Part shown: positions 23,926 to 32,909 of the stretch, piece after piece
How the letters are laid out: each line of letters opens with the position of its first letter
Numbering within the stretch: the first letter of the stretch is position 1
The notes under the pieces: model-generated
Told to the model about the DNA's origin: nothing
Seen by the model: only the letters and a program-made list of their open reading frames with translations
Database searches by the model: none
Position numbers and translations under genes: made by a program
Source: MFZZ01 sp964582715
GTDB lineage: Bacteria > Patescibacteriota > Microgenomatia > UBA1406 > GWC2-37-13
Direction: 5' to 3'
Length of the DNA stretch: 64,000 bases
Assembly: GCA_964582715.1 (NCBI GenBank)
Contig: CAZOSM010000003.1
Coordinates: 62,001 to 126,000 of the forward strand

Positions 23926-26283
23926 TTATAATCGTGCTCGCTGAGCAATTTCTGCTTCAACTATTTCTTTGGGTCTGCCATATTTTAGCTTAGAAAGCTG
24001 AATAATAGCTTGAGCAATTTTTTCGTTTCTGTCTTTTTTGAGTTTAGCAATATCTTTTGTCATGTCAACAGAAAATGGTTCAACTGGTTCATTGTTCACA
24101 ATAGTTTTCATGTATGCATGAAAACGTTCAATATTGATAAGATCAGATTCACTAAAACGTGGCTGGAACTCTCGTTGCATATAGGACGCGTCTGTAACAC
24201 CTAAACGGAATGAGATTTGAGTACCAACATTTCCAAAAATAGCATTTTTTACTTCTTCATCCATCTGACCAATAAACTGGTTCGCAACAGTCAAAGAAAG
24301 GTGATATTTTCGTGCCTCAGAGAGAATAACTGCAAAGTCGGGAGTTGCAAAGTTCTGAAACTCATCTACATACAGAAAGAAATCTTTTCGTTCATCTTCT
24401 GGAGTGTCTACTCTCGACATTGCGGCAGCAAGAATTTTAGGGATAATAAGAAGTCCTAAGAATGTTGAGTTCTCTTCGCCCAGTTTACCTTTTGATAAGT
24501 TAATAAGAAGGATTTTCCCTTCATCCATAACGTTTCTGAAATCAAATGAAGACTTAGATTGACCAATAATGTTACGCATCATCTTATTAGTCACAAATCG
24601 TCCGAATTTTGAAACAATATAGTCTAGTACTTCTGATTTATGAAAGTCGGAAGTTTGTGCGATTTGGTCGGTCCAGTATCGTCGTACAATAGGATCCTGG
24701 ACCTTCGGTAACAGTTCCTGCACATATTTTTGATCGGTCATCACGCGCACAATTTCAATAAAGGTAGAACCTTCTTCGGACATAATGGTAAGCATTGCAT
24801 TACGTACGGCATGCTCAAATCGAGGGCCAATAATACCAGTGCGCTGTGGATCGTATAATTTGTACATCAAGTTAATAATTGCACTAGTTATAAAATGCTT
24901 TTGTTCTTCGGTTTGAGCTTCCAGTAGATTTAAACCCATAGGGCGCTCTGTTTCTGATGGGTCAAATAGAATAACATCTTCAGCCCGTTCTGGTGGGATG
25001 TAACGAAGCGTATCATCAATTAGATCTCCGTGAGGATCTATTACGCAAACGCCTCGGCCAGCATCTATATCTTGCTTAATCATTTCTTTGAGGAGCTCAG
25101 ATTTACCTACACCAGTTTTTCCAATGATATACATGTGTCTCATGCGGTCTTTGACATCAATATGAATAGGCCTTTTAACACCACGATAATATCCATACCC
25201 AATAAAGGTGCCACCATCCATTGGTACTTCTGCAGAAACAGGTGCTGATTTTGCTTTAAGCCATGTAATATGAGGAGTTTCAACTGTTTTATTGGGGAAG
25301 TGGAAGAAAGAAGCGAGTTCTTCTGAAGAGAAATAGGATGTTAAGTGGGTTCGCGGCAGTTGGTATACAGGGAAAAATTTATAAATAAAATTCATCATAA
25401 ACCCTCCCTTAAACCAGATTTTGGGACTTGTGAAGCTATTAAGATCAGAATCAAACTGATTAAATGCGTTCTTAATATTTCGTAAATGTGCGTCAGCAGT
25501 ATCTTGATTTTTTGCTGAAACCACAATGCGGATCATAGTCTCAAACCAAGGTTTGGAAACTTTATCATTAATTTTTTCCAGTGTTTTTTGGTCTGTTTCA
25601 AAGGTTGCTTTATCGGGGTTAGCTTCATTTTTTTTAGTGGTTTTAATATAACTTTTACCAGCATCCTTAAGCTGTGTTTCGCCATTTTTAATTAATATCT
25701 GAATAACAGCGCCTTCATCATCATCCATTTTAGAAAGTGCAGAAGTAATAGACGCTAATGAATCTGTTGGAATTTCTCGATATGACTTGAGTGGGTAATA
25801 GGCATCTTTGCTTTGACGTATTGAAGCAAATGCAACACTTCCATGCTGGGAAAATATATTCGGTTCATCTACTTTTTTGATATCTGCAGAAGGGTAATAG
25901 CCGTAAATAGTCTTTTCTACAAGATCAACAATTTTTGTTGGAGCTGAAACATAAAATCTGATGTCTGCTTTTTTAGCAACAATCTCAAAGCAAAGTGAAT
26001 CATCTATCTCAAGAAAATCCCAGAATCCACCTTTACTTAAGGATGAAGCAAAAGATGAGAACATTTGCTCTGCGACATCAATTTTAATTTCGTTTTCTTT
26101 GGGTAAAAGCACTTCCAGCGTAGTCATTTCATATGCAGAGTTTTCTCTTTTTTTAAGTCGGATAAGTACTACAAGTACATATCCAACACCCATAGATACC
26201 AGGATTGAAGCTAATAAACCGGCAAATAAAAGGGCATAAAAAGTGAAGGTGTCTATAATGGTATTTAGTGCATTTGGATCCAT
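23926..26283 (-). CDS. VirD4/TraD-like type IV secretion coupling ATPase
   Basis: A 785-residue membrane-tethered ATPase. An N-terminal hydrophobic helix (about 10-35, FTFYALLFAGLLASILVSMG) is followed by a large mixed region. Walker A is IIGKTGVGKSE (about 385-392), then VCVIDPHGDLID, and Walker B is FFLYVDEFQNFATPD (about 638), the TraM-recognition/TraD layout. ATG 26283 is used instead of an upstream ATG at 26313 because a TATAAT (26295-26290) lies between them, 6 nt from 26283. Together with VirB4 at 9452 it supplies two of the ATPases of a conjugation-like machine. No relaxase is seen, so DNA uptake or protein export are alternatives to conjugation. Confidence 0.88.
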   Translation of the reverse strand: MDPNALNTIIDTFTFYALLFAGLLASILVSMGVGYVLVVLIRLKKRENSAYEMTTLEVLLPKENEIKIDVAEQMFSSFASSLSKGGFWDFLEIDDSLCFEIVAKKADIRFYVSAPTKIVDLVEKTIYGYYPSADIKKVDEPNIFSQHGSVAFASIRQSKDAYYPLKSYREIPTDSLASITSALSKMDDDEGAVIQILIKNGETQLKDAGKSYIKTTKKNEANPDKATFETDQKTLEKINDKVSKPWFETMIRIVVSAKNQDTADAHLRNIKNAFNQFDSDLNSFTSPKIWFKGGFMMNFIYKFFPVYQLPRTHLTSYFSSEELASFFHFPNKTVETPHITWLKAKSAPVSAEVPMDGGTFIGYGYYRGVKRPIHIDVKDRMRHMYIIGKTGVGKSELLKEMIKQDIDAGRGVCVIDPHGDLIDDTLRYIPPERAEDVILFDPSETERPMGLNLLEAQTEEQKHFITSAIINLMYKLYDPQRTGIIGPRFEHAVRNAMLTIMSEEGSTFIEIVRVMTDQKYVQELLPKVQDPIVRRYWTDQIAQTSDFHKSEVLDYIVSKFGRFVTNKMMRNIIGQSKSSFDFRNVMDEGKILLINLSKGKLGEENSTFLGLLIIPKILAAAMSRVDTPEDERKDFFLYVDEFQNFATPDFAVILSEARKYHLSLTVANQFIGQMDEEVKNAIFGNVGTQISFRLGVTDASYMQREFQPRFSESDLINIERFHAYMKTIVNNEPVEPFSVDMTKDIAKLKKDRNEKIAQAIIQLSKLKYGRPKEIVEAEIAQRARL

Positions 26284-26289
26284 AGATAT

Positions 26290-26295
26290 ATTATA
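26290..26295 (-). promoter_or_regulatory. -10 element that fixes the VirD4-like start
   Basis: TATAAT on the minus strand ends 6 nt before ATG 26283 and lies within the longer in-frame extension from 26313, making that longer start unlikely. Confidence 0.6.
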
Positions 26296-26332
26296 CAGTT
26301 CTAGACGGTTCAAACTATATTAAATATGAAGA

Positions 26333-26695
26333 TTATTCAAGTACTTTCTTTACATTCTCAATAAATTCTGGAGGAGTCATATTGCTCTTAATCCAGAAAT
26401 CGGTAGCTTTCTTAAGGGATTTTTTATCGTCATCGCTACTATCTAGGTTCGTCATAAAGATAATAGGTGTTTTGATTGTTTTCTTCTGTGTTTTGACCTC
26501 CTCTAAGATTTCAAATCCATTCATACCGGGCAGCATAACATCAAGAAGAATCAGATCCCAAGACTCTTCAAGTATCTTTTTGAGACCTTCGTTCCCATCA
26601 GTAATTGGGGTAACTGAATATTTTTCTTTTGTAAGCAAGTCAGTATATAGCTGGCTTAAGAATACATCATCTTCTATAAGAAGTATTTTTTTCAT
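26333..26695 (-). CDS. single-domain response regulator (CheY-like receiver)
   Basis: A 120-residue receiver with acidic pair IEDD, phospho-Asp in LILLDVMLPGMNG, Thr in IIFMTNL and Lys in FWIKSNMTPPE. There is no output domain. TACAAT (26707-26702) ends 6 nt before ATG 26695, just after the terminator of the pilin gene, so it is separately transcribed. It lies between the pilus operon and the VirD4-like gene and may take phosphate from the kinase at 19690 or via the Hpt protein at 34961. The KSNMTPPE ending resembles the receiver at 21876. Confidence 0.9.
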   Translation of the reverse strand: MKKILLIEDDVFLSQLYTDLLTKEKYSVTPITDGNEGLKKILEESWDLILLDVMLPGMNGFEILEEVKTQKKTIKTPIIFMTNLDSSDDDKKSLKKATDFWIKSNMTPPEFIENVKKVLE

Positions 26696-26709
26696 GAGCT
26701 TATTGTAAC

Positions 26710-26743
26710 AAAAAAACCACCCGGTTGTGTAGTTCCGGGTGGT
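26710..26743 (-). terminator. Rho-independent terminator of the pilus operon
   Basis: A 9-bp stem (CCGGGTGGT 26735-26743 with ACCACCCGG 26716-26724, 10-nt loop) is followed on the minus strand by a run of T (complement of A at 26710-26715). It lies 17 nt after the pilin stop codon. Confidence 0.9.
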
Positions 26744-26760
26744 TTGATTTTGTTAAGTAA

Positions 26761-27207
26761 TTATCTGGTTACTTCGATAGTGCCTTCATTAGCATTTGGT
26801 GCTGCTACAGTCACACGACCGTTTAGAACACTAATGTTATAACCTGTGGTGTATGTACCTGCTGTACATTCTGTTTCATCAATTCCATTGCCACCAATAT
26901 CTGGATCTTGTGGAATTGCAGCAATATAGGTTGGGACGAGATCTCCACAGATATCTACCATTCCAGAACCATCACCAATTTGTGCTGCGGTACCGGTAAC
27001 ACCTGTTGGAACATTTCCATTATTATCAACAATATACTGACTTACAGCGTTTAAGATCTGTGTTGCATCACTTCTTCTTTGTGTATCTTCTGCATCTTCA
27101 ATATTTTCTGCAGGATTGACAGCAATAAGAGTGATTGCCAAAAGAACAGCAAGAATACCGATCACAACTAGCAACTCGATAAGGGTGAACCCTTTTCTAT
27201 TTCTCAT
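26761..27207 (-). CDS. type IV pilin / GspG-like major pseudopilin
   Basis: A 148-residue prepilin with leader MRNRKG and class III cleavage site before FTLIELLVVIGILAVLL, including Glu5. The globular part has the GspG-type helix (RRSDATQILNAVSQYIVDN) and a beta-domain with a cysteine pair spanning IPQDPDIGGNGIDETEC. ATG 27207 is preferred over an upstream in-frame ATG at 27270 because the leader must be short and basic. It is the last gene of the pilus operon, separated from the PilM/LytR-like gene by 115 bp, and a strong terminator follows. It is the best candidate for the main fibre subunit. Confidence 0.9.
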   Translation of the reverse strand: MRNRKGFTLIELLVVIGILAVLLAITLIAVNPAENIEDAEDTQRRSDATQILNAVSQYIVDNNGNVPTGVTGTAAQIGDGSGMVDICGDLVPTYIAAIPQDPDIGGNGIDETECTAGTYTTGYNISVLNGRVTVAAPNANEGTIEVTR

Positions 27208-27322
27208 AGGAAACTTAATTAAATTATTAATGTATAAATTCAGAATAGATAAAATTGAGAACAATGTCAAGGTATAAACATATGTTACGTAGCCACTAAT
27301 TATACGTATTGCATGTGTAGCA

Positions 27323-28417
27323 TTATGGTGTAGGAGAAGGATTCTGGTTAGTTTGATTAGCGGATGTCGTAATCCTTATATCATATTCAATCTCTTCATT
27401 AACTTGGGTTGTTACTTCTCCAATAATTTCAGAAAGAATATCGACAATTTCTTGAATCTGAGCATCGGGAACACGTGATTTATATACAATAAGTGATCGA
27501 GAAGATTGTATGGTAGGTGCATTTCCTGTGATGATATCGGTATATCCTTCCTCAACAAGAGCTGCTCGTACGTTATCTGCTTGTCCGGCAATGCCTGAGC
27601 CATTGAGAACTTGGATAGAAATTGAATCTTTTTCAAGAAGTGTAGCTGAAGGTGAAGCAGAGGTTTGTGCCTGGGGAGAGGGAGTGGAAGTAACATTATT
27701 TCTCACTGAAACTATGGTGGGAGTTGGAGTATTAGATTGTGCATCAGACTTTTTATTTCCTCTTCCTATCATGAGCCATAGCAACACACCTATAAGAATA
27801 ATAAATACAGGAATCATATAATATAAACTGGCATTCTTTTTTTGTTTGACAAACCCTTCTTCAAACGTATCTGTAATGGGAATATCTCTATCCTTTAAAT
27901 CAAAACTTTGTTGTTTTAGCATGGAAGCTTTGTTCAATATCTGTTGTGCAGCTGTTGCATTAAAAGTTACATCACCATCAGGATATAAAGCTGCAGAAGG
28001 AGCAATAAATTCAACGGTAAAATGATTTTTATTAAAAATATCTCGTATTAAGTAAGCTAATTCTTTATTAGTTGTAATAATTTTAATTCCTTTCTCGGAT
28101 GTAAATTCCTTTGTAAGAATGTCTTCAAAAGGAACATTCTCTACAAACTGTTTTCGCTGCTGTTCTACCTGATCGGGTGGAGTTTTAGGAGGAATAACTT
28201 TAATAAATGAACTTTGATGAGCAATAACGATACCACTTTCTGTTGGTTCAATTTTATTATTTTTTATAAAATCACCAATTTGTTTTTCGAGTACTTCAGC
28301 ATTGATGACTTCAATATCACGAACAACGGCTGGTTGAAAAGGAAGAGTAAGAGGTGCATGTACATTACCTCCATAGAAGTACAGATTATTCCGATCGATA
28401 TAGATAATACTTTTCAT
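27323..28417 (-). CDS. bitopic protein: PilM-like cytoplasmic part fused to LytR C-terminal-type domain
   Basis: A 364-residue protein. Residues 1-175 resemble a PilM-like actin-fold fragment (FVENVPFEDILTKEF; VEFIAPSAAL), lacking a clear ATP site. One membrane helix lies at about 203-222 (YYMIPVFIILIGVLLWLMIG), then a Thr/Pro/Ser linker, and residues about 270-340 match the LytR_C domain (IQVLNGSGIAGQADNVRAAL, then a GYTDI segment). The tail is TNQNPSPTP. It lies in the pilus operon just after the PilX-like gene (12 nt). The layout suggests a link between the cytoplasmic pilus platform and the cell wall; this fusion is unusual and the function is inferred. Confidence 0.7.
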   Translation of the reverse strand: MKSIIYIDRNNLYFYGGNVHAPLTLPFQPAVVRDIEVINAEVLEKQIGDFIKNNKIEPTESGIVIAHQSSFIKVIPPKTPPDQVEQQRKQFVENVPFEDILTKEFTSEKGIKIITTNKELAYLIRDIFNKNHFTVEFIAPSAALYPDGDVTFNATAAQQILNKASMLKQQSFDLKDRDIPITDTFEEGFVKQKKNASLYYMIPVFIILIGVLLWLMIGRGNKKSDAQSNTPTPTIVSVRNNVTSTPSPQAQTSASPSATLLEKDSISIQVLNGSGIAGQADNVRAALVEEGYTDIITGNAPTIQSSRSLIVYKSRVPDAQIQEIVDILSEIIGEVTTQVNEEIEYDIRITTSANQTNQNPSPTP

Positions 28418-28429
28418 AGATATATTTCA

Positions 28430-28816
28430 TTATATCTCTTGCCACGAGGTAACAGACATAATACCGTTGGTAAAAGTTACCGTTGCTTCAACGGTTTTGG
28501 TATGAGAATAGAGTGTTCCAATTGCTGTTACTGTTTTTGGATTACTGCCAGTAACAGTTATTACTACAGTTCCATCCCCAACTTGAAGCGTTTCTCCAGT
28601 ATAGCTAGGATTGCGTAGTAAACGCAAGAGGGCATTTTCAATACCGCTTTCAGCAACTTGGGACGCTGTTATATTTCCTTCTACTCTGTTTGTTGCATGT
28701 GATACATTTAGCATAATAGAAACAGCAGCTGTTGCTACAGTTAATGCAATAACACTAAAAACGAGTAGTGTTACGAGTGTCTGACCATTTTGGTTAAAAA
28801 TAGTATTTTTTTTCAT
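28430..28816 (-). CDS. PilX-like minor pilin-type protein
   Basis: A 128-residue protein with N-terminal basic/polar stretch, one hydrophobic helix (LVTLLVFSVIALTVATAAVS) and the ITASQVAESGIENALLRLL helix characteristic of PilX/PilV-like proteins that follow pilins. The remainder is a short beta domain. It starts 2 nt after the upstream PilW/GspJ-like gene's stop. Context makes it a minor pilus component. Confidence 0.72.
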   Translation of the reverse strand: MKKNTIFNQNGQTLVTLLVFSVIALTVATAAVSIMLNVSHATNRVEGNITASQVAESGIENALLRLLRNPSYTGETLQVGDGTVVITVTGSNPKTVTAIGTLYSHTKTVEATVTFTNGIMSVTSWQEI

Positions 28817-28818
28817 AA

Positions 28819-29307
28819 TTATCTGAGTCCAATCATTGTTTCTACTGTTTTGCTTTCCTGTCCAGCAGCTGTACTATCTCTACTTTCTATCGTCATGGTG
28901 AGCTGCACTGCATGCTTCCCTCCAATGTTCCCAAACCGTTGAAAGGAAATGGATGAGACTTCAGTATAAACACTATTTAACATATCAGTTGAGGTATCTA
29001 CACTTATCTGTAGATTTCCATTTGATATTGCATATGTGTATTCCTCACCTTCTATAGTAAGTCGTAGGGTAGAAGATTGAGCCCCAATTGAGGCTGGCAT
29101 ATCAATACTTTCTGCCCTTTGTATATCATGCATAAGGCGGGTTGTAATAAACTTACTATCTGTTTCAACCGCAGAAGTAGACTGAACTTCAGATTGGGTA
29201 TCGATAATAACTGAGAAAAGATTTGTTAACACACCAAGAAGGATAGTAAATAATCCTAAAAATAGAATGAGTTCAATGAGGGTGAAGCCATTTTTATTAT
29301 GTTTCAT
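28819..29307 (-). CDS. pseudopilin, GspJ/PilW-like
   Basis: A 162-residue prepilin with leader MKHNKNG and cleavage before FTLIELILFLGLFTILLG. The SVIDTQSEVQ-like segment and the FITTRLMHDIQRAESI helix match GspJ/PilW minor pseudopilins. The stop of the upstream large pilin overlaps its start by one base, so translation is coupled. It probably forms a tip complex with the other minor pilins. Confidence 0.85.
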   Translation of the reverse strand: MKHNKNGFTLIELILFLGLFTILLGVLTNLFSVIIDTQSEVQSTSAVETDSKFITTRLMHDIQRAESIDMPASIGAQSSTLRLTIEGEEYTYAISNGNLQISVDTSTDMLNSVYTEVSSISFQRFGNIGGKHAVQLTMTIESRDSTAAGQESKTVETMIGLR

Positions 29308-31355
29308 TATGGTGAGTAATTAACTATTACTTGTTCAAGTACAGGTGTTTGGTTGTAATCTACAGTAGAAAGAAATGCTCGATATCTGAAGCATCTGCCA
29401 GGATTTTCATATCCGGTGCCATCATCTTGCAGTGCGATCATATCGTTTGCTGTATAGTAGGTATTTGCAGTTCCATCTGGTCCAGTAAAGTTGAAGGAAA
29501 CACCATTACAACTTCCACCGACTGGGTCGGCAATAGCAACTTGAAACTGTATAAAGGTGTTGGCAGGTTGTATAAAATCTGGATCAAAGTAATTCATAAT
29601 GGTTGAATATCCTGCATCAAAGGTAGCCGATTCATACATTCCAGCTTCAACATAAGCCCCGTCGGGACCACCTTGGACTACTTTTAATTCATTAGACAAA
29701 TCTCCCGTAATTAAGTATGCATATGTATCGCCATCTGTTTCTTTAACCGCAGCAATACCATAAATGCCTTGGTCAAACTGCATACCACCACATTTAAAAG
29801 GTGCAGCTTCATTGCTGATATCAAGGACTTGGTACTCTTCGGTGTTTGCCCCTCCGGGTGCATCTGTCCCAACAATAATAGCTCGATTTTCTGCAAGAGA
29901 AACAACAACGGATTGCTCTGGATTCATCCCACCAGCTTCGTAACCTCCACCATTTGTGCAGGGAGGATTTGTGGCGAACCCTCCCATAAGTGAGAGACTT
30001 GATTTATTACTGGTATTGATAATAAAAAATTCTTTGAATGAAGTGTCATTCACAGAAGAAAGGTAAGCTCGTGTCCCATCTGGATTGACAAACACTGCCT
30101 GACCAGATTCCAGAGTACTACAGTTATTAGGTTCAATATTAATACCACTTACAACACGCCATTGGGAAGAATTATTGTGATTGGTAACATTCACAATCTT
30201 CATTTCTTCCACGGTACCTCCTTCAACAGCGACAAAAGCATATACATTCCCGTTAATTTCACGCACATGAATTTCATTTGCCTGATCTCCTGAATTTGCA
30301 ATCTGAATTCTACTACCAATCTGTGGACGCGAGCCTGATTTACTGCTGAGGTCAAAGACATATAAATAATTATTTGCTGTAACATAACCTCGATTATTGT
30401 GTACATAAATAGATTGCGCGTCATTTGTATCATTTTGCTCCCAAAACCAAAATGTGTAAGTGGTGTTAAAGTAACCTGCTTCTTGGTAAATTTTGTTTGT
30501 GGGGTCAGAATACTGATTTAGATTAATAATAACTACTTCCTTTGAATCATGTGAAGTTGAAATATATGCATAATTGGGATCTCCTACAACATCATACGTT
30601 TTGTAACCCCTAAATTTACCATGTAAGGTAAACCCAGGTGGATCAGTATTAGATACCAGAACATGTGCAAATGATTCAGTGCTAGCCTGGGCAGTAGCAC
30701 CTGTTGCTGCATACACATGTCCTTCGGTTGCATCAACCGCAATTGGTTGACCTGGTAAATCAATAGTCACAGGCGCAAGTTGAGGAGCACACCACTGTCC
30801 TTTTGTATTATCTGATAGTTTTAGTTCACCATCTCCATCCGTAGTCACCTGGAGATTGGAAAGGGTTCCCGTTTGAAACTCAGCTGCAGTTGTTTGAAGA
30901 TATGCTCCGTTTTCTAAATACCGTGTTAAATACATGCTGGAAGAGATTGTAGAAGGAATAGGTTCATTCCAAGATACTGTTATCTCTATTCGTTTTGTGG
31001 AAGGATCAAGAGTGCCACCGGACTCTACAATCTGATTATTATTTCGATATACATCAAAAATTTGTACACTTCTCATAATGCCGTTACTGACTTCTGTTCC
31101 TGAACTTAAATTCCATGTCGAGCCAACCAATCTTGGATGATAGGTTCCATTTGTCGCGATCGAGGACCATCCACTTTCTCGAATAATACGTAACGCTTCT
31201 TGTGTTTCTTTAAGAACTGAAGTTGCCTCAAGCCGTTTTGCTTGTTGTAGTTTGCCATCACGAGAAGACATGATCACCATAAAAAGAGGAGGTATAAGAA
31301 CTGCAAGCAGCATAATGACGATAAGTATTTCTATAAGTGATTGACCTTTTTGCAT
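29307..31355 (-). CDS. giant pilin-like protein with predicted beta-propeller domain
   Basis: A 682-residue protein. Residues 1-30 are a type IV pilin-like N-terminus (MQKGQSLIEILIVIMLLAVL, Glu at the expected position; QS replaces the usual FT). Residues about 30-150 are a pilin-like helix and beta domain. Residues about 205-540 contain repeated units with alternating 'YVHNNRGYVTANNYLYVFDL' -type blades (VYAATG, YAYIST, GYVTAN, YAFVAV, RAYLSS, RAIIVG, YAYLIT), fitting a six- to eight-bladed propeller of LVIVD type. The C-terminal 110 residues form another beta domain. ATG 31355 gives a leader like the neighbouring pilin; an upstream ATG at 31382 would overlap it. Likely a tip adhesin. Confidence 0.8.
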   Translation of the reverse strand: MQKGQSLIEILIVIMLLAVLIPPLFMVIMSSRDGKLQQAKRLEATSVLKETQEALRIIRESGWSSIATNGTYHPRLVGSTWNLSSGTEVSNGIMRSVQIFDVYRNNNQIVESGGTLDPSTKRIEITVSWNEPIPSTISSSMYLTRYLENGAYLQTTAAEFQTGTLSNLQVTTDGDGELKLSDNTKGQWCAPQLAPVTIDLPGQPIAVDATEGHVYAATGATAQASTESFAHVLVSNTDPPGFTLHGKFRGYKTYDVVGDPNYAYISTSHDSKEVVIINLNQYSDPTNKIYQEAGYFNTTYTFWFWEQNDTNDAQSIYVHNNRGYVTANNYLYVFDLSSKSGSRPQIGSRIQIANSGDQANEIHVREINGNVYAFVAVEGGTVEEMKIVNVTNHNNSSQWRVVSGINIEPNNCSTLESGQAVFVNPDGTRAYLSSVNDTSFKEFFIINTSNKSSLSLMGGFATNPPCTNGGGYEAGGMNPEQSVVVSLAENRAIIVGTDAPGGANTEEYQVLDISNEAAPFKCGGMQFDQGIYGIAAVKETDGDTYAYLITGDLSNELKVVQGGPDGAYVEAGMYESATFDAGYSTIMNYFDPDFIQPANTFIQFQVAIADPVGGSCNGVSFNFTGPDGTANTYYTANDMIALQDDGTGYENPGRCFRYRAFLSTVDYNQTPVLEQVIVNYSP

Positions 31356-31356
31356 A

Positions 31357-31833
31357 TTATTCAAGTTGCGTAATAACGCCATATCTGTTTAAGGTAATAA
31401 CTGCATCTGTTCCTGTAACACTATTATTAATCGTAATTGTGTTATTCCCTGGGGTAAAATGAGCGATCTCACCACTATTTGCTTCAAAGATGATTTGAGA
31501 ATTACTGAATTCAACCTCAGAAAAAGTTAAGTTAGGATTGAGAACAACGGTAAAATTTTCAGGGTCAGAAGCAGAGTATGTGTCTCCTCGGAATAATGTA
31601 TAGCTGTTTGCTTCGAAATGAATACCGAAAGGTTCAAAACTTGAAGTCGAATTATTATCTCCGGTCATTGATTTAAGTTGTTGCAGTTTTAAGTCAGATA
31701 TAAAAACATCCTCAGAGGTATTCTGGAAGGTATTTTGTTGAAATGTGTTTAAGCTCACAATACTAATTGCAAATAATGTAGAAACAATTGCCATAACTAC
31801 TATTACTTCGACGAGCGTAAAACCTTTTTGCAT
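31357..31833 (-). CDS. pseudopilin, GspH/FimT-like
   Basis: A 158-residue prepilin with leader MQKG and cleavage before FTLVEVIVVMAIVSTLF. The globular domain is beta-rich with no cysteine, as in GspH/FimT minor pilins. It lies 23 nt after pilC and 1 nt before the giant pilin gene. The two share a MQKG leader, suggesting they are processed by the same prepilin peptidase, which is not in this window. Confidence 0.88.
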   Translation of the reverse strand: MQKGFTLVEVIVVMAIVSTLFAISIVSLNTFQQNTFQNTSEDVFISDLKLQQLKSMTGDNNSTSSFEPFGIHFEANSYTLFRGDTYSASDPENFTVVLNPNLTFSEVEFSNSQIIFEANSGEIAHFTPGNNTITINNSVTGTDAVITLNRYGVITQLE

Positions 31834-31856
31834 AGGAATTCATTAAATACATAAAG

Positions 31857-32909
31857 TTATCTATTGTTAATCTGTCCTATCATTCCATAAATTGGCGCAA
31901 TAATTGACATCATCATCCCTCCTACTACAACTCCAATAAAGATGAGCATTACCGGTTCTAAGAGAGAAGTGAGTGTTGCTAACGTTCTACTTACTTGGTA
32001 ATCCATGTATTCACCAATATCGTGTAACGACTTATCTAAAGAACCTGTTTTTTCACCGGCTTCAACGATTTTGATTAAAATGACTGGAAAAATGCCTTTC
32101 CCATTGCGTAATCCTTCTGATACTCGTTTCCCAGACATAACAACAGTATGAGTATGTTTAATAAGAAGCGAGACATCACGTCTCCAAACGATTTCCTGGC
32201 AGAGTTCCAGAGCTTGAGTAATGGTAAGACCTGATCGAAGTAAAAGTGACATGCTTTGTGCAAAGCGTGTTATATCCATCTGGCGTACCAGGTCAGAAAT
32301 AAGTGGCAGGGAGAAAAAAATACCTAACACCAACCCTCTTTTTTTTCTATAAAGTACTATCATAAGTCCAATGAAGGCGATTATTCCAATTATAAGTGCA
32401 ATATAATTATTCAAGATAAAGTTTGACATGGTAATCATTATTTTTGTTGGTAACGGAAGCTCAACTTTCATACGAGTAAAGACAGAAGCCATTCGAGGTA
32501 TTACAAAAATCAGAATACCAAGCATAACAGCAATAAATACAATAAAAATCATAACAGGATAAATCATGGCAGAACGGACTTTATCTAAAAACTCCATCTC
32601 TTTTTGAAGGTGATTTTTAATATCTAGAAGTGTAACATCAAGAGTGCCTGCCTCTTCTGAAGCTTTAATAATATTAACTGTTACTTTATCAAAAACCTGA
32701 GGAAATTTGGAAAAGCAGACATATACATGTTTCCCTTGCACTAAATCTTCACGTAAAGCTTGGAGTACTTTTCTTTGGTTTCCTTTTGCATCCTCAAGTA
32801 GTGAATCCACCGATTCAAGGATAGAAATACCTGCAGCTAGCATTGTAGAAAAGTTCCCAAGTAAGGCAATCTTATCATTATATGAAAGAGTAATATTCTC
32901 AGTTTTCAT
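31857..32909 (-). CDS. pilC: type IV pilus inner-membrane platform protein
   Basis: A 350-residue GspF/PilC family protein with two T2SSF domains: first LGNFSTMLAAGISILESVDSL, second FAQSMSLLLRSGLTITQALEL. There are three membrane regions (about 105-130, 155-180 and near the C-terminus, LEPVMLIFIGVVVGGMMMSI). It forms the membrane platform that couples the PilB ATPase to pilin assembly. Its start overlaps the pilB stop in an ATGA arrangement, so translation is coupled. Confidence 0.95.
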   Translation of the reverse strand: MKTENITLSYNDKIALLGNFSTMLAAGISILESVDSLLEDAKGNQRKVLQALREDLVQGKHVYVCFSKFPQVFDKVTVNIIKASEEAGTLDVTLLDIKNHLQKEMEFLDKVRSAMIYPVMIFIVFIAVMLGILIFVIPRMASVFTRMKVELPLPTKIMITMSNFILNNYIALIIGIIAFIGLMIVLYRKKRGLVLGIFFSLPLISDLVRQMDITRFAQSMSLLLRSGLTITQALELCQEIVWRRDVSLLIKHTHTVVMSGKRVSEGLRNGKGIFPVILIKIVEAGEKTGSLDKSLHDIGEYMDYQVSRTLATLTSLLEPVMLIFIGVVVGGMMMSIIAPIYGMIGQINNR

